Below are positions 1-9,110 of a stretch of 64,000 nt of DNA, piece by piece (the stretch's first letter is position 1; every line of letters begins with the position of its first letter). The translations under genes were made by a program, and so were the position numbers. Where the stretch lies: NCBI GenBank assembly GCA_002723385.1, contig PBNY01000093.1:1-64000 (forward strand), written 5' to 3'. The notes below the pieces were generated by a model, which was not told the DNA's origin, did no database searches, and saw only the letters and a list, made by a program, of their open reading frames with translations. This stretch comes from Oceanospirillaceae bacterium. Its GTDB lineage: Bacteria; Pseudomonadota; Gammaproteobacteria; Pseudomonadales; Oceanobacteraceae.

Positions 1-65
1 AGATGCCACCACGTCCTGCCGTGGTTGTGGTCACCAAAAACGACGACGGCGTCATCGGGGGATAA
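1..65 (+). pseudogene. 3' end fragment of a PhoX/DUF839-like gene, identical to the end of the gene at 44828-46687
   Basis: Bases 1-77 are identical to 46623-46699, including the in-frame stop TAA at 63-65. Confidence 0.8.
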
Positions 66-69
66 GGCG

Positions 70-262
70 GGCCGGGGGGGGACCCGGCCCCTACGATATT
101 TCTGGATAAAACGAGGAATTCGCGTAGGGGCGACCTCCCACGGTCGCCCGAACCGGGGAATTGACCGGGAAATCGGGCCGGGGTAGAACCAAGCCCCCGC
201 GATGGTTTCTGGATAAAACGAGGATTTCGTGTAGGGGCGACCTCCCACGGTCGCCCGGGTCG
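70..262. repeat. REP-like palindromic element cluster
   Basis: GGGCCGGGGGGGGACCCGGCCCCTAC and two copies of GTAGGGGCGACCTCCCACGGTCGCCC. Confidence 0.85.
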
Positions 263-269
263 GCGGGGA

Positions 270-911
270 TTAACGCTGCAAGCGTGCCATCAGGCGGGAA
301 ATCAGGGATTGGTGGCGGTGGGTTTTGGTCACTGGCTCTTCAACCGTGCGGTTGATCGGTGCTGCGTATCCTGCTCGTTGGGCGGCACAGTACACCTGGG
401 CAATATCAGCTTCTGGCACGCGCAACAATCGCGACGCCAGGACAATCGAGCTGGGACGCTGTGTCAGCAATGCCACAATGCGATGAGTTGATCCCTGGTG
501 TGGCAAACGCGACAGGTTCGGCCAACGATTAAACGACACGACGTCATCACGGCGGCAACCGTCCAGTAACTCTCCATCGAACTGCTTCCAGGCGCAAGCC
601 CACATCAGCTCATCCAGTGGACGACCGTTACGCACCGTGTGCTGCATTTCCTTGCTGTCAGGCATCAGACGCTGGAACTCGCCGGTCAGGTCAATCCAGT
701 CCGTTGTGCTTTGAAGCTGCTTTACCAGGCTGCCGGTTTCATCGAGAAAGCGTTGTTCGCCTCCGTGAATCAGCAGCCTTCGACCATTCAGATTCAGGTA
801 TCCGCATTGTCCAAGGTCGCGGATGTCTTTCAGTCGGTTGGAGCAGATGGTCCATCCGTCAGCGGCTGTCGCGGCTGTTGTCAGTGCGTTGCTCATACTC
901 TTCCCCTGCAA
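270..911 (-). CDS. hypothetical protein (possibly starts at 896, MSNALTT...)
   Basis: 213 aa ORF; no family recognised. Confidence 0.55.
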   Translation of the reverse strand: MQGKSMSNALTTAATAADGWTICSNRLKDIRDLGQCGYLNLNGRRLLIHGGEQRFLDETGSLVKQLQSTTDWIDLTGEFQRLMPDSKEMQHTVRNGRPLDELMWACAWKQFDGELLDGCRRDDVVSFNRWPNLSRLPHQGSTHRIVALLTQRPSSIVLASRLLRVPEADIAQVYCAAQRAGYAAPINRTVEEPVTKTHRHQSLISRLMARLQR

Positions 912-1080
912 TTACGGTAAGGGCACCTCGGTCGACAGTGAAAGAATCAACACTCGTTAGCCTGCAAGAAATGCCTCAAACCCCATCAGGTATAACGCCC
1001 AATGAGGTTTGTTGAGTACTTTTTCAAACAGGTTGGACGAGTATGTCCTGTTTACCGCTGAACGGATGCAGATCTGCCAG

Positions 1081-1470
1081 CTACCCGGGTAGTTTGAGCA
1101 GCTGAAGCTCAGATTTGAGACCGGTGTCGTCCCCCCAGACGTTCACCGACTCAATAAACCAGCCTGCCTTCCCTGGGTGGTTACATACCAGATCGTATTC
1201 TGCGTAAACACGACCCGATTCCTTGATTTGTAGCGTTCCCAACAACTTGCCATTGGAATCCCTCCAGAACCCGAAGGTTGTGACGCTCTGGTCAAACGGG
1301 TCTTGTCGGTCTTCCTGTTCGGCGAAGGGCCGGTCAACACCGGCATCGATCAGTTCACGTTCGTTGTCGAGATTCAGTTCACAAATGCATTGGCGCGAAT
1401 GATCCCGAACCCGATCAGCACGTTGATCAAATCCGGCGGACGATGAAACCGCCTCGACTGAAGATCTCAT
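1081..1470 (-). CDS. hypothetical protein at the 3' end of the nifEN operon
   Basis: ORF abuts the upstream ferredoxin ORF (1470). Confidence 0.55.
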   Translation of the reverse strand: MRSSVEAVSSSAGFDQRADRVRDHSRQCICELNLDNERELIDAGVDRPFAEQEDRQDPFDQSVTTFGFWRDSNGKLLGTLQIKESGRVYAEYDLVCNHPGKAGWFIESVNVWGDDTGLKSELQLLKLPG

Positions 1471-1814
1471 TACTGCCAGATCTCATCGGGAGCCACCTTG
1501 TCGGCGTAGGGCACACCGCCGACCAGATGCTCTGAAATAATCGCGTCGATGTCGGATGGATCGACCGTCATGTACCAGACACCCCCTTCAGCTGCGGTGG
1601 CCGGATGGAACACCAGTACGTTGGCCCCGGCACGACAAGGACCAAGACAACCCGTAGCCACCAGCGAGACCTGGTTGGTCAGACCGGCGGCAATCAGTTT
1701 TTCAGAGAAGGTCTGCAGCACATTCATGGCCCCTTTTTCACCACAACTGCTGCGAGGATGACCTGGCGGACGCTGCTGACTGCAAACAAATACGTGTATC
1801 TCCGGCTTTGGCAT
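1470..1814 (-). CDS. (2Fe-2S) thioredoxin-like ferredoxin
   Basis: MPKPEIHVFVCSQQRPPGHPRSSCGEKGA...VATGCLGPCRAGANVLVFHP: spaced Cys pattern of thioredoxin-like 2Fe2S ferredoxins. Confidence 0.85.
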   Translation of the reverse strand: MPKPEIHVFVCSQQRPPGHPRSSCGEKGAMNVLQTFSEKLIAAGLTNQVSLVATGCLGPCRAGANVLVFHPATAAEGGVWYMTVDPSDIDAIISEHLVGGVPYADKVAPDEIWQ

Positions 1815-1819
1815 CTGTA

Positions 1820-2197
1820 TTACCCCGCTGCGGCCAGTGGTTCATGGGTGTGGCAATTTTTGGGACACACGCGAGCGCAGGATGCACAGCCAATACAATC
1901 GTTGGCATCGGCGATGCTCATCACCATCATCTCGTCATCGTCGTCGTAAAAATCGTCGTCTTCATCGTCTTCGACCATGTCGCCACGTTCGACCAGTTCA
2001 AACACGTCACGCGGGCAAACCTTGTAGCAGCGGCCACAGCCGATGCAGGTACTGGCGTCCAGTTCGGTAACAAACTGCGGTGTCCATTCCGCCCCTCCAC
2101 GGGTCAATCCCTTCATCACGGTATCGCTCATCTTGGTATCCTCCGGCACTTGGCCAGATACAGTGCCGGAACCGGATCTGCGTCCGGTTTCCGACAA
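1820..2197 (-). CDS. fdxB: nif-specific ferredoxin III
   Basis: CIGCGRCYKVCPRDVFELV...acidic linker...CIGCASCARVCPKNC; nif context. Confidence 0.9.
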   Translation of the reverse strand: MSETGRRSGSGTVSGQVPEDTKMSDTVMKGLTRGGAEWTPQFVTELDASTCIGCGRCYKVCPRDVFELVERGDMVEDDEDDDFYDDDDEMMVMSIADANDCIGCASCARVCPKNCHTHEPLAAAG

Positions 2198-2280
2198 GGG
2201 TCAGGTTAGTTGCTCAGGCTTGAGCAGCCCGCTCTCTCACTCATTCCAGCTCATGCAAGTTCATTCCAGCTCGTTCAGAT

Positions 2281-2502
2281 TCAGGCGCTTTCGGCTTGCT
2301 TGCAGGCGTCGTCGTAGACTTGTTTGGCAGCGGCCCACTCTTCGCAAGCCGCGACGGCTTCAGCCGCCAGTTCTGGCAACTGCGCGTACTCGTTCCAGTA
2401 GGTGTCTTCGACCAGGTCATGAATCTTCGATGCCAGATCGCTGGCGATGCGCTTTTTGGTACTGGCTGCTTTTTTCAGTGCCTTCAGTTCTTCATCAGTC
2501 AT
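2281..2502 (-). CDS. CCE_0567-family (DUF683-type) nif-associated small protein
   Basis: 73 aa; MTDEELKALKKAASTKKRIASDLASKIHDLVEDTYWNEY; located after the DUF269 gene. Confidence 0.75.
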   Translation of the reverse strand: MTDEELKALKKAASTKKRIASDLASKIHDLVEDTYWNEYAQLPELAAEAVAACEEWAAAKQVYDDACKQAESA

Positions 2503-2527
2503 GGAAATCTCCTTCTCTGAATACGGC

Positions 2528-2986
2528 TTAAAGCTTGGCGACGTCGCGGTGCGCTTCGACCATGGTGACGGCCTTGTCCGTCAGCTTGTCGACTTCACCT
2601 GTCAGCTTTTCCATCGAATCAAAGCCGAAGCGATGAACATCGCGCAGGGTCTTGTCGAGTACGATCAGCTTGCCAACGCTGATAATGGCGCGACCAAACC
2701 CCTCGTGGGTCAGGTTGATCATTGGCACCGCCATCAGGCCGCACTGCTGTTCGATGATGGTAGCGATGGCGTTGTAATAGGCTTTCACCCGTGACACGGT
2801 GGTTTCATCCGGATCGCCAACCACCGGAATTTCACGGCGCTGGGCCTTGGTCAGGATCATCGGTGCCAGTACCTTGTCGTCGGTCCAGGTGTCGTAGGTG
2901 CCATAGCTGTCCATGGCACGCAGCTGAATCACGATCTGGCGCATCACCAGTGATGGTGTGTCGGTAGCTTGAGCTTCTGCAGTCAT
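2528..2986 (-). CDS. NifX-associated protein (DUF269)
   Basis: 152 aa; YGTYDTWTDDKVLAPMILTKAQRREIPVVGDPDE; next to nifX. Confidence 0.85.
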   Translation of the reverse strand: MTAEAQATDTPSLVMRQIVIQLRAMDSYGTYDTWTDDKVLAPMILTKAQRREIPVVGDPDETTVSRVKAYYNAIATIIEQQCGLMAVPMINLTHEGFGRAIISVGKLIVLDKTLRDVHRFGFDSMEKLTGEVDKLTDKAVTMVEAHRDVAKL

Positions 2987-3004
2987 TGCGTTTCCCCCAG
3001 GGTC

Positions 3005-3478
3005 TTATTCACTCCAGCCTTCCGCTTCCATATCGTCGAAGCGGTTGGCGGAGGGCAAAATTTGGCTGCGCATGGCTTTGGCCAACCAGCCGGAAGGGCC
3101 ATCGCGCAGTTCCTGTCTTAATACCGTCAGCAAGTCTTCAATCACGGCACCATCCGATACCTTGACCGGCTGAATCCCCAGCGCCAGCAGCTGGCGAACC
3201 GCCGACGCACCGCAAGCGCGGCAATACACAGCGACGCAGTCCTGCAATACGGTGAATTTTTCTTTCAGCTTGTCCTCGTTGCCGTCTTGCTTGAGCTGGC
3301 CGAACTCGGTCACTTGCAGCAGCCAGGCCTGATCGGGATTCAGGGCATAGATACTGAATGACTCAGCCGAACCGAAATGCTGATCCACGGTTTCGCGATC
3401 GGATGTTGCAAAGGCAACACGGATGGCCGCCACTGGCTGGTCGTCTTCAACCACTTGCAAATGTCTGGTAACCGTCAT
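3005..3478 (-). CDS. nifX: Nitrogen fixation protein NifX
   Basis: RVAFATSDRETVDQHFGSAESFSIY...; follows nifN. Confidence 0.9.
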   Translation of the reverse strand: MTVTRHLQVVEDDQPVAAIRVAFATSDRETVDQHFGSAESFSIYALNPDQAWLLQVTEFGQLKQDGNEDKLKEKFTVLQDCVAVYCRACGASAVRQLLALGIQPVKVSDGAVIEDLLTVLRQELRDGPSGWLAKAMRSQILPSANRFDDMEAEGWSE

Positions 3479-3534
3479 GGTGTTCTCCGTCGCTCTGTTC
3501 TGTTCGTTGATGCGGTGCGGGTCTGGCGCTGTTG

Positions 3535-4947
3535 TCAGTGAGTAATGGCACCTGTGCTGGACGCAGCACTGGTGTGCACGACCTTCTGCTGCGCGCCATC
3601 ACGTTTCTGGGAATACAGAGCGTGGTAAGGCTGCACGTCCTGGTGCTGGCCCAGGCGCAGGTTGGCGAGATCAAACAGCGCTTGTGAGGTACCGCGATAC
3701 CCGAACCAGCAACGCTGGAATCCGCCCACCAAGTCGTACTGTGGGAAACCGACTCGAAGGATCGGGATACCCAGTCGCTCGGCACTTTCGACCCCGTGGC
3801 TGTTGCAGATCATCAGTTCTGCAGCGCCCTTGCGAGCGTACTTTTCCAGCTCTTCAAGATCGCCAATCACCGGCGTCACACCGCTTAACTGGCGCGCGGC
3901 TTCACCCATGGTCGGAACAACAGCAGTGCACACATCAACACCCATGCCTTGCAGCAGGCGGCTGAATCCGGCCACCAGATCACTGTCACCGGCAACCGCA
4001 GCGCGTGTCATGCCCAGCATGAAGTGGGTATCGAGCATGGCGTCCTGCAATTGCTGGCGCTGGCGTTGATAACGCACTGGCACCTTCTCTCCACTGATTT
4101 CTGCGAGGCTCATCAGCCATTCATCGACGGCATCCAGGCCCATCAGATGGCCAAAGCAATGCACGGGTAATTCGCAACGCTCAGCAAACGCCTTCGCGAC
4201 GGGATGCAAGCTTTCACCAACCGCCAGCACCGCGATGCCGTCACCCGCCGTTCGGATCTCGTCCACCGTGACGCCACCCGTAGTGAGCGGATTGAATTTG
4301 GCGTGATCCAGATGGCCATCCAGAGAGCCGGACAAATCGGGAATCAGCAGTGGGCGCAAACCAAAGGCCTCGATGCTGTCGTAGACGTATTCAAGGTCCC
4401 CCGGCGTCAGGTTGGCACCGCACAGCACCGTCACCTGACGACGGCGAGAACCGGGCCTGGCAACGCCTTTGGGGACCAGCGCATCCAGGATGCCGCGGAT
4501 GGCAATGGCGAAACCGGTCTCGAAACTGCCCGCAAAATCCGGTGTGTTCACCAACACCACTTCCGTGGACTGGTGCTCTGGATGTTTGTCGCGGAATCGA
4601 TACAGAGCCTGACGAATATCGGCCCCCTGGGTTTCCGCCAGCCCCGTAGTCGCGACACCCACCAAGGCCGGTTTGTGCTTGTCGCAAATGGTCTTGAGTG
4701 CCTCGACGATGTTGTCGTCGGCGCCCATCACCGACGAAATCTGATCCATCGCAGTCGTTGCCAATGGCACCGGCTCGCGGAAGTGGCGGACGAAAAACAC
4801 CTTGGCAAACGCAGTACAACCCTGCGAGCCGTGCATCAGTGGCACCGCGCCCTTGATGCCAAGAAACGCCAGCGTCGCACCAATGGTCTGGCTGGTTTTT
4901 AACGGGCTAACCGACAATGCCTTGGAACGGCGAACAACCTCACTCAT
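3535..4947 (-). CDS. nifN: Nitrogenase iron-molybdenum cofactor biosynthesis protein NifN
   Basis: 470 aa; [43 protein letters not shown]; overlaps nifE. Confidence 0.95.
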   Translation of the reverse strand: MSEVVRRSKALSVSPLKTSQTIGATLAFLGIKGAVPLMHGSQGCTAFAKVFFVRHFREPVPLATTAMDQISSVMGADDNIVEALKTICDKHKPALVGVATTGLAETQGADIRQALYRFRDKHPEHQSTEVVLVNTPDFAGSFETGFAIAIRGILDALVPKGVARPGSRRRQVTVLCGANLTPGDLEYVYDSIEAFGLRPLLIPDLSGSLDGHLDHAKFNPLTTGGVTVDEIRTAGDGIAVLAVGESLHPVAKAFAERCELPVHCFGHLMGLDAVDEWLMSLAEISGEKVPVRYQRQRQQLQDAMLDTHFMLGMTRAAVAGDSDLVAGFSRLLQGMGVDVCTAVVPTMGEAARQLSGVTPVIGDLEELEKYARKGAAELMICNSHGVESAERLGIPILRVGFPQYDLVGGFQRCWFGYRGTSQALFDLANLRLGQHQDVQPYHALYSQKRDGAQQKVVHTSAASSTGAITH

Positions 4948-6383
4948 ACCACCTCCTTAACATCAGAATCACTAACGGGTGCTACAGGAGCATCCAGAAC
5001 AACGTCCGAACCGTCGTCCCAGGGGGCCGGTTTACGTACCGCTTGCCACACCGGGCTTTCCAGTGTCAGCGCCAACTGTTTCACCAGCTCCAGCATGCCG
5101 TCGTAACCGGCGTAGCCGAACTCGCGTTCCTGGTTGATATCAAGGAAGGGAATGCGCGCCTTAAGTGCGGTGTACATGTTGCGACCACCGGCAATCAGGA
5201 TGTCGGCTTTGTAATCCTCAACGGTTTTCAGCAACGCTTTCGGATTGCCCTCATCAAGCATTTTGACGTCATCGCCCATCAGCTCACGGATACGTTCCTT
5301 GTCTTCTTCTGTGGATTTCTTGGTGCCGGTAGCCACCACTTTCATGCCCAGATCCTGCAGTGCGGAAATCACCGACCACGATTTCACGCCACCGGTGTAG
5401 AGCAACACACGCTTGCCATTGAGGCGTTCACGCCAAGGCTCCAGCTCGGCACGGATACGGCTCTCCTCACGCTCAATCAGGGCTTCCGTGCGGGCGGTCA
5501 AATCCGGGTCATTGATCAGACGAGCAAAATCGCGCAGGGCCTGCGAGGTATCGGTAATGCCGTAGAAACTGCCTTCAAACCAGGGCGTGTCGAAACGCTC
5601 CTGCAGTTTGCGAGCGACGTTCAGCATCGCCTTGGAGCAGACCATCATGTTCACTTCGGCGTGGTGCATGGTCTGGACTTCGTGGAAACGGGCGTCTCCC
5701 GACAGAGTGCATAACACCCGAATACCCAATTCATCCAGCAGCGGCAGTACAAACCAGAATTCGCCCGCAATGTTGTATTCGCCAATCAGGTTGACGTCGT
5801 GAATGACCTTGTCGCGGTTTGCATCCACGGGCAATGGCACCGGGTCTGCCGTGCCGATCACATGCTTGACCATGGCTTCACCGGCGATGCGGTTCCCGAG
5901 GTTCTTGGTACCGTAAAAGCCCGCTGCATCCACTGGAACGACTGGTACACCCCAACGCTCTTCGGCAGCCTTGCAAACCGCATCAACGTCGTCACCGATC
6001 AACGCCGGTACACAAGTGTTGTAAACGAACACCGCCGCAGGGGAATAATCTTCAACCACCTGTTTGATCGAATGGAACAAGCGCTTTTCGCCGCGTCCCA
6101 TGATCACATCCTGCTCAGTCAGGTCAGTGGTCATGCCAATACGATAGAGGGTCGGGCCGCTGGAACGGGTACCACGGTTATCCCAGGAACTGCCTGCACA
6201 GGCGATCGGGCCGTGAACGACGTGGGCAACGTCGGCGATGGGCAACAGTGCGATCTGGGCTCCGTCAAATGCACAACCGCCATCGGTTGCACCAGGCTTG
6301 GGTTTGGCACAACCGGATTTCTCCTTTTTGTTGTGCGTAAAAGCCGGTTCGTCCATCAATTCTGCGATGTCTTTTGCCTTCAT
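4944..6383 (-). CDS. nifE: Nitrogenase iron-molybdenum cofactor biosynthesis protein NifE
   Basis: 479 aa; [52 protein letters not shown]. Confidence 0.95.
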   Translation of the reverse strand: MKAKDIAELMDEPAFTHNKKEKSGCAKPKPGATDGGCAFDGAQIALLPIADVAHVVHGPIACAGSSWDNRGTRSSGPTLYRIGMTTDLTEQDVIMGRGEKRLFHSIKQVVEDYSPAAVFVYNTCVPALIGDDVDAVCKAAEERWGVPVVPVDAAGFYGTKNLGNRIAGEAMVKHVIGTADPVPLPVDANRDKVIHDVNLIGEYNIAGEFWFVLPLLDELGIRVLCTLSGDARFHEVQTMHHAEVNMMVCSKAMLNVARKLQERFDTPWFEGSFYGITDTSQALRDFARLINDPDLTARTEALIEREESRIRAELEPWRERLNGKRVLLYTGGVKSWSVISALQDLGMKVVATGTKKSTEEDKERIRELMGDDVKMLDEGNPKALLKTVEDYKADILIAGGRNMYTALKARIPFLDINQEREFGYAGYDGMLELVKQLALTLESPVWQAVRKPAPWDDGSDVVLDAPVAPVSDSDVKEVV

Positions 6384-6426
6384 ATTCCCCTCTCAGCGTT
6401 GATTCCGGGATTTCTGAAAGTTTTAT

Positions 6427-6442
6427 TGCAATCACAAGACCA
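6427..6442 (-). promoter_or_regulatory. Putative sigma54 -24/-12 promoter of nifE
   Basis: Minus strand TGGTCTTGTGATTGCA: GG-N10-GC spacing with TTGCA. Confidence 0.65.
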
Positions 6443-6486
6443 GCCACTAAGTGACTGTTTTATTTAGATTTTCGGTAGAAATACTG

Positions 6487-6502
6487 TGTCGCAAAACCGA
6501 CA
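6487..6502. promoter_or_regulatory. Putative NifA UAS upstream of nifE
   Basis: TGT-CGCAAAACCG-ACA (TGT-N10-ACA). Confidence 0.65.
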
Positions 6503-6701
6503 AGGGTTTTCGGTTGGAGGGGATGTAACAAATTCGAATGCGACAAAAACGACAACCGCAGTACGGCTTCAGAACGGCCCCTCAGACAGATGTCCAGTGA
6601 ACAAAGAAGCCAATTGGTGACGAGTGAATCAATAATGCTTCTGATCAAAAATTCCTCAATCCTCAGCCCTAGTATGAACAGGGTTTATCGGAGGATGACC
6701 C

Positions 6702-7097
6702 ATGACAGATACCCTGATCGCCGTTGCTACCAAAGACAACGGCAAGATTTCACCCCACGCGGGCCGTGCCAAACACTGGAATGTATATGCTGTTTCTGAC
6801 CAGAAAACCGAGAAAGTCTGGGACATGAACCTGACCAGGGAAGGCAGCCTGCATGAATGGCATGTGCGCGGAGATGGCAACCGCCATCCACTGCACAGTG
6901 TTGATATCGCTATCTGTGGCTCAGCCGGAGAAGGCGTGACCCGACGACTGGCCGAACGCCAGACGCGACTCATCACGACGACTGAAACGGATCCGCTGGT
7001 CGCGATCGAAGGCTACCTCGCCAACACACTCGCCCCAGGCCTTCCCCATGAAGAAGCCGAGTGCCTTGACCCGGCACATCGCGAAGAAGTGCATTAA
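6702..7097 (+). CDS. NifX/NifB C-terminal-like (dinitrogenase FeMo-cofactor domain) protein
   Basis: 131 aa; MTDTLIAVATKDNGKISPHAGRAKHWNVYAV...VDIAICGSAGEGVTRRL. Confidence 0.7.
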   Translation: MTDTLIAVATKDNGKISPHAGRAKHWNVYAVSDQKTEKVWDMNLTREGSLHEWHVRGDGNRHPLHSVDIAICGSAGEGVTRRLAERQTRLITTTETDPLVAIEGYLANTLAPGLPHEEAECLDPAHREEVH

Positions 7098-7120
7098 AAA
7101 TGCGCAACGTTGGAACGCCT

Positions 7121-7231
7121 GGGCAACCATGGGAGGTTGCCCCTACGAGCAATCCAGCGCCAGCGCCATCGAACACAAACGCAACTGCATGGAATTCAAA
7201 TTCCGTAGGGCCGGGTACCATCCCGGCCTTT
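7121..7231. repeat. REP-like inverted pair
   Basis: GGGCAACCATGGGAGGTTGCCCCTACG ... CGTAGGGCCGGGTACCATCCCGGCCT. Confidence 0.85.
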
Positions 7232-7239
7232 GAAAATCG

Positions 7240-7977
7240 TTAACGGTATTTTCTTAACAGCAACACTACACCGGGATAAATTTTTCCGTCACTTTTAATA
7301 CCATCTTCGTAGCCTTCGTCCTCCGGATTACGCCGCATTTCCTTTGGGAAACACCAAGCAGCTCCGTGGTAATTATTGGTCTCCAGAATCCTGTCAATGT
7401 AATCCTCCAGAATGCGCTGGTAGGCATCGTCTTCGTCGGTTTCTTCCAGCTTACTTACCTGATTGAAGGTGATGCTTGGCACCACGAACAAGGCCCCAAG
7501 GCTATCGACATCCGTTGCGCCCCTAGATTGCCGGGCATCTTCCAACGCAACACTCAGTCTGGACGAAATGAATCCGTCGATTTCTTGGGTGTGATGCACG
7601 GGTAATGTATTCATCTTGGCTTCAAGGATTTGCTCCTTACCGTTGCAGTTCAACCACATATCGACCCGGCCCGTCCATTTCGGGCGATGCTTGACGCCTT
7701 TCTCAGCGACATACTCCTGCATGGCGATCCCACCACTGCGCCAGACTGCCGCTGCAACCAGACCGACATTAGCGACTTCGGTAAACACAAAAGGTGCTTC
7801 GCGACCTTCACAAATACGGCTGTAACGCTCGGTGGCCAAAATCCACTCTTCCAGAATGGCATTCCAATGGTCCATCCCTTGACGAGATTTCACGTGGTAA
7901 CCGCTAATAGTGGAATAATCAAAATGACTCATACATCCCTGCCCGGTTGGATAAAAGCCCTTGATGATGCCGTTCAA
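7240..7977 (-). CDS. hypothetical protein with possible PD-(D/E)XK-like motif
   Basis: 245 aa; ...WTGRVDMWLNCNGKEQILEAKMN (D-x(n)-ExK); bracketed by REP-like elements. Confidence 0.6.
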   Translation of the reverse strand: MNGIIKGFYPTGQGCMSHFDYSTISGYHVKSRQGMDHWNAILEEWILATERYSRICEGREAPFVFTEVANVGLVAAAVWRSGGIAMQEYVAEKGVKHRPKWTGRVDMWLNCNGKEQILEAKMNTLPVHHTQEIDGFISSRLSVALEDARQSRGATDVDSLGALFVVPSITFNQVSKLEETDEDDAYQRILEDYIDRILETNNYHGAAWCFPKEMRRNPEDEGYEDGIKSDGKIYPGVVLLLRKYR

Positions 7978-8041
7978 TGCCCCAAATGGGAATAGATCCA
8001 GAACACTTCAGCATATCCACACGAGTCATGAGATCCACATA

Positions 8042-8150
8042 AGGGCAACCATGGGAGGTTGCCCCTACGAACAATCCAGCGCCATCGAATACAAACGCAA
8101 CGCATGGAATTCAAATTCCGTAGAGACCGGGCCCACTCCCGGCCTTTGGA
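8042..8150. repeat. REP-like inverted pair
   Basis: GGGCAACCATGGGAGGTTGCCCCTACG ... CGTAGAGACCGGGCCCACTCCCGGCCT. Confidence 0.8.
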
Positions 8151-8169
8151 ATTCTGTTTTACAAATATA

Positions 8170-8757
8170 TTATTCAGTCAGTATCCGATCATTAATATCA
8201 TAAATCAAATCCGTCAATATCTGATCGACAGCAGCCTTGATGGCAGACATATAATAAAAACGTTTCCCTTCAGGAAACCATAAATCATGTCGAGGTTTCT
8301 TGGTTGCGGTGTAAAGTTTCTGATGTACTCTGACATTATCCGGATTGTATATTTCAACGAGCATATTAATTGTTACTCGCGAATAATATTCTCCGTAATC
8401 CATTAATGAAAATCTTATCAGATACTTTCCACTATCCCCATGATCGGATCTTTCGAACTCGTAAAAAGCCGACTTTACGTATTCAGCCTGAAGAGATTTA
8501 TCAAGAATATCGCCAAAATCCAGAAATTTCGTAACAGGGAAAAGGAACAGATTTCCTCTACTTTCCACATAACTGTATTCACGTGTGTATTTGTCAATTT
8601 CATATTTTGCAGACATTCGGGTTTTAGGCAGCGCATAATCATCTCCATATATTCGCAAATGCCGGTCATAACTTTTTGCCGGATATGTACACCCGGCAAA
8701 TATGACAACCATTACAAGAACCGCTACTTTCGATAACATCTGCTCTCCTTGGCTCAA
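8170..8757 (-). CDS. putative lipoprotein, unknown function
   Basis: LSKVAVLVMVVIFAGCTYPAK lipobox-like signal; AT-richer than its surroundings. Confidence 0.6.
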   Translation of the reverse strand: MSQGEQMLSKVAVLVMVVIFAGCTYPAKSYDRHLRIYGDDYALPKTRMSAKYEIDKYTREYSYVESRGNLFLFPVTKFLDFGDILDKSLQAEYVKSAFYEFERSDHGDSGKYLIRFSLMDYGEYYSRVTINMLVEIYNPDNVRVHQKLYTATKKPRHDLWFPEGKRFYYMSAIKAAVDQILTDLIYDINDRILTE

Positions 8758-8878
8758 ATCAATCTAAAATCAACGCTTCGAAAAGCATATATTGAGAAAT
8801 GTTTCCAAAATATTTCAAGACAGCAATCAACATCCTGAAGATATGAAATCCAACCCCATCCAAAACCACATTTGTGCA

Positions 8879-9098
8879 CGGGCAACCATGGGAGGTTGCC
8901 CCTACGAACAATCCAGCGCCAGCGCCATCGAACACAAACGCAACTGCATGGGGTTCAAATTCCGTAGAGGCCCTGCCCGTGGAGTTCCTAGCCCCGGAGA
9001 AATTGAAAAACCGTAGAGGCTGGGTCCCATCCCGCCCGTGGAGCTCGTAGTCCCGGCGAGATTGAAAAAACGTAGCGGCCGGGTCCCATCCCGGCCTT
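8879..9098. repeat. REP-like element cluster, partly degenerate
   Basis: GGGCAACCATGGGAGGTTGCCCCTACG plus three CGTAG(A/C)GGC...TCCC-type copies. Confidence 0.8.
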
Positions 9099-9110
9099 TC
9101 CAGATCGCCT

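Noticed and set aside
1820-2197. Acidic insertion (EDDEDDDFYDDDDE) in FdxB as a novelty
   Set aside because: Acidic linkers are, to my knowledge, typical of nif-specific ferredoxin III proteins.
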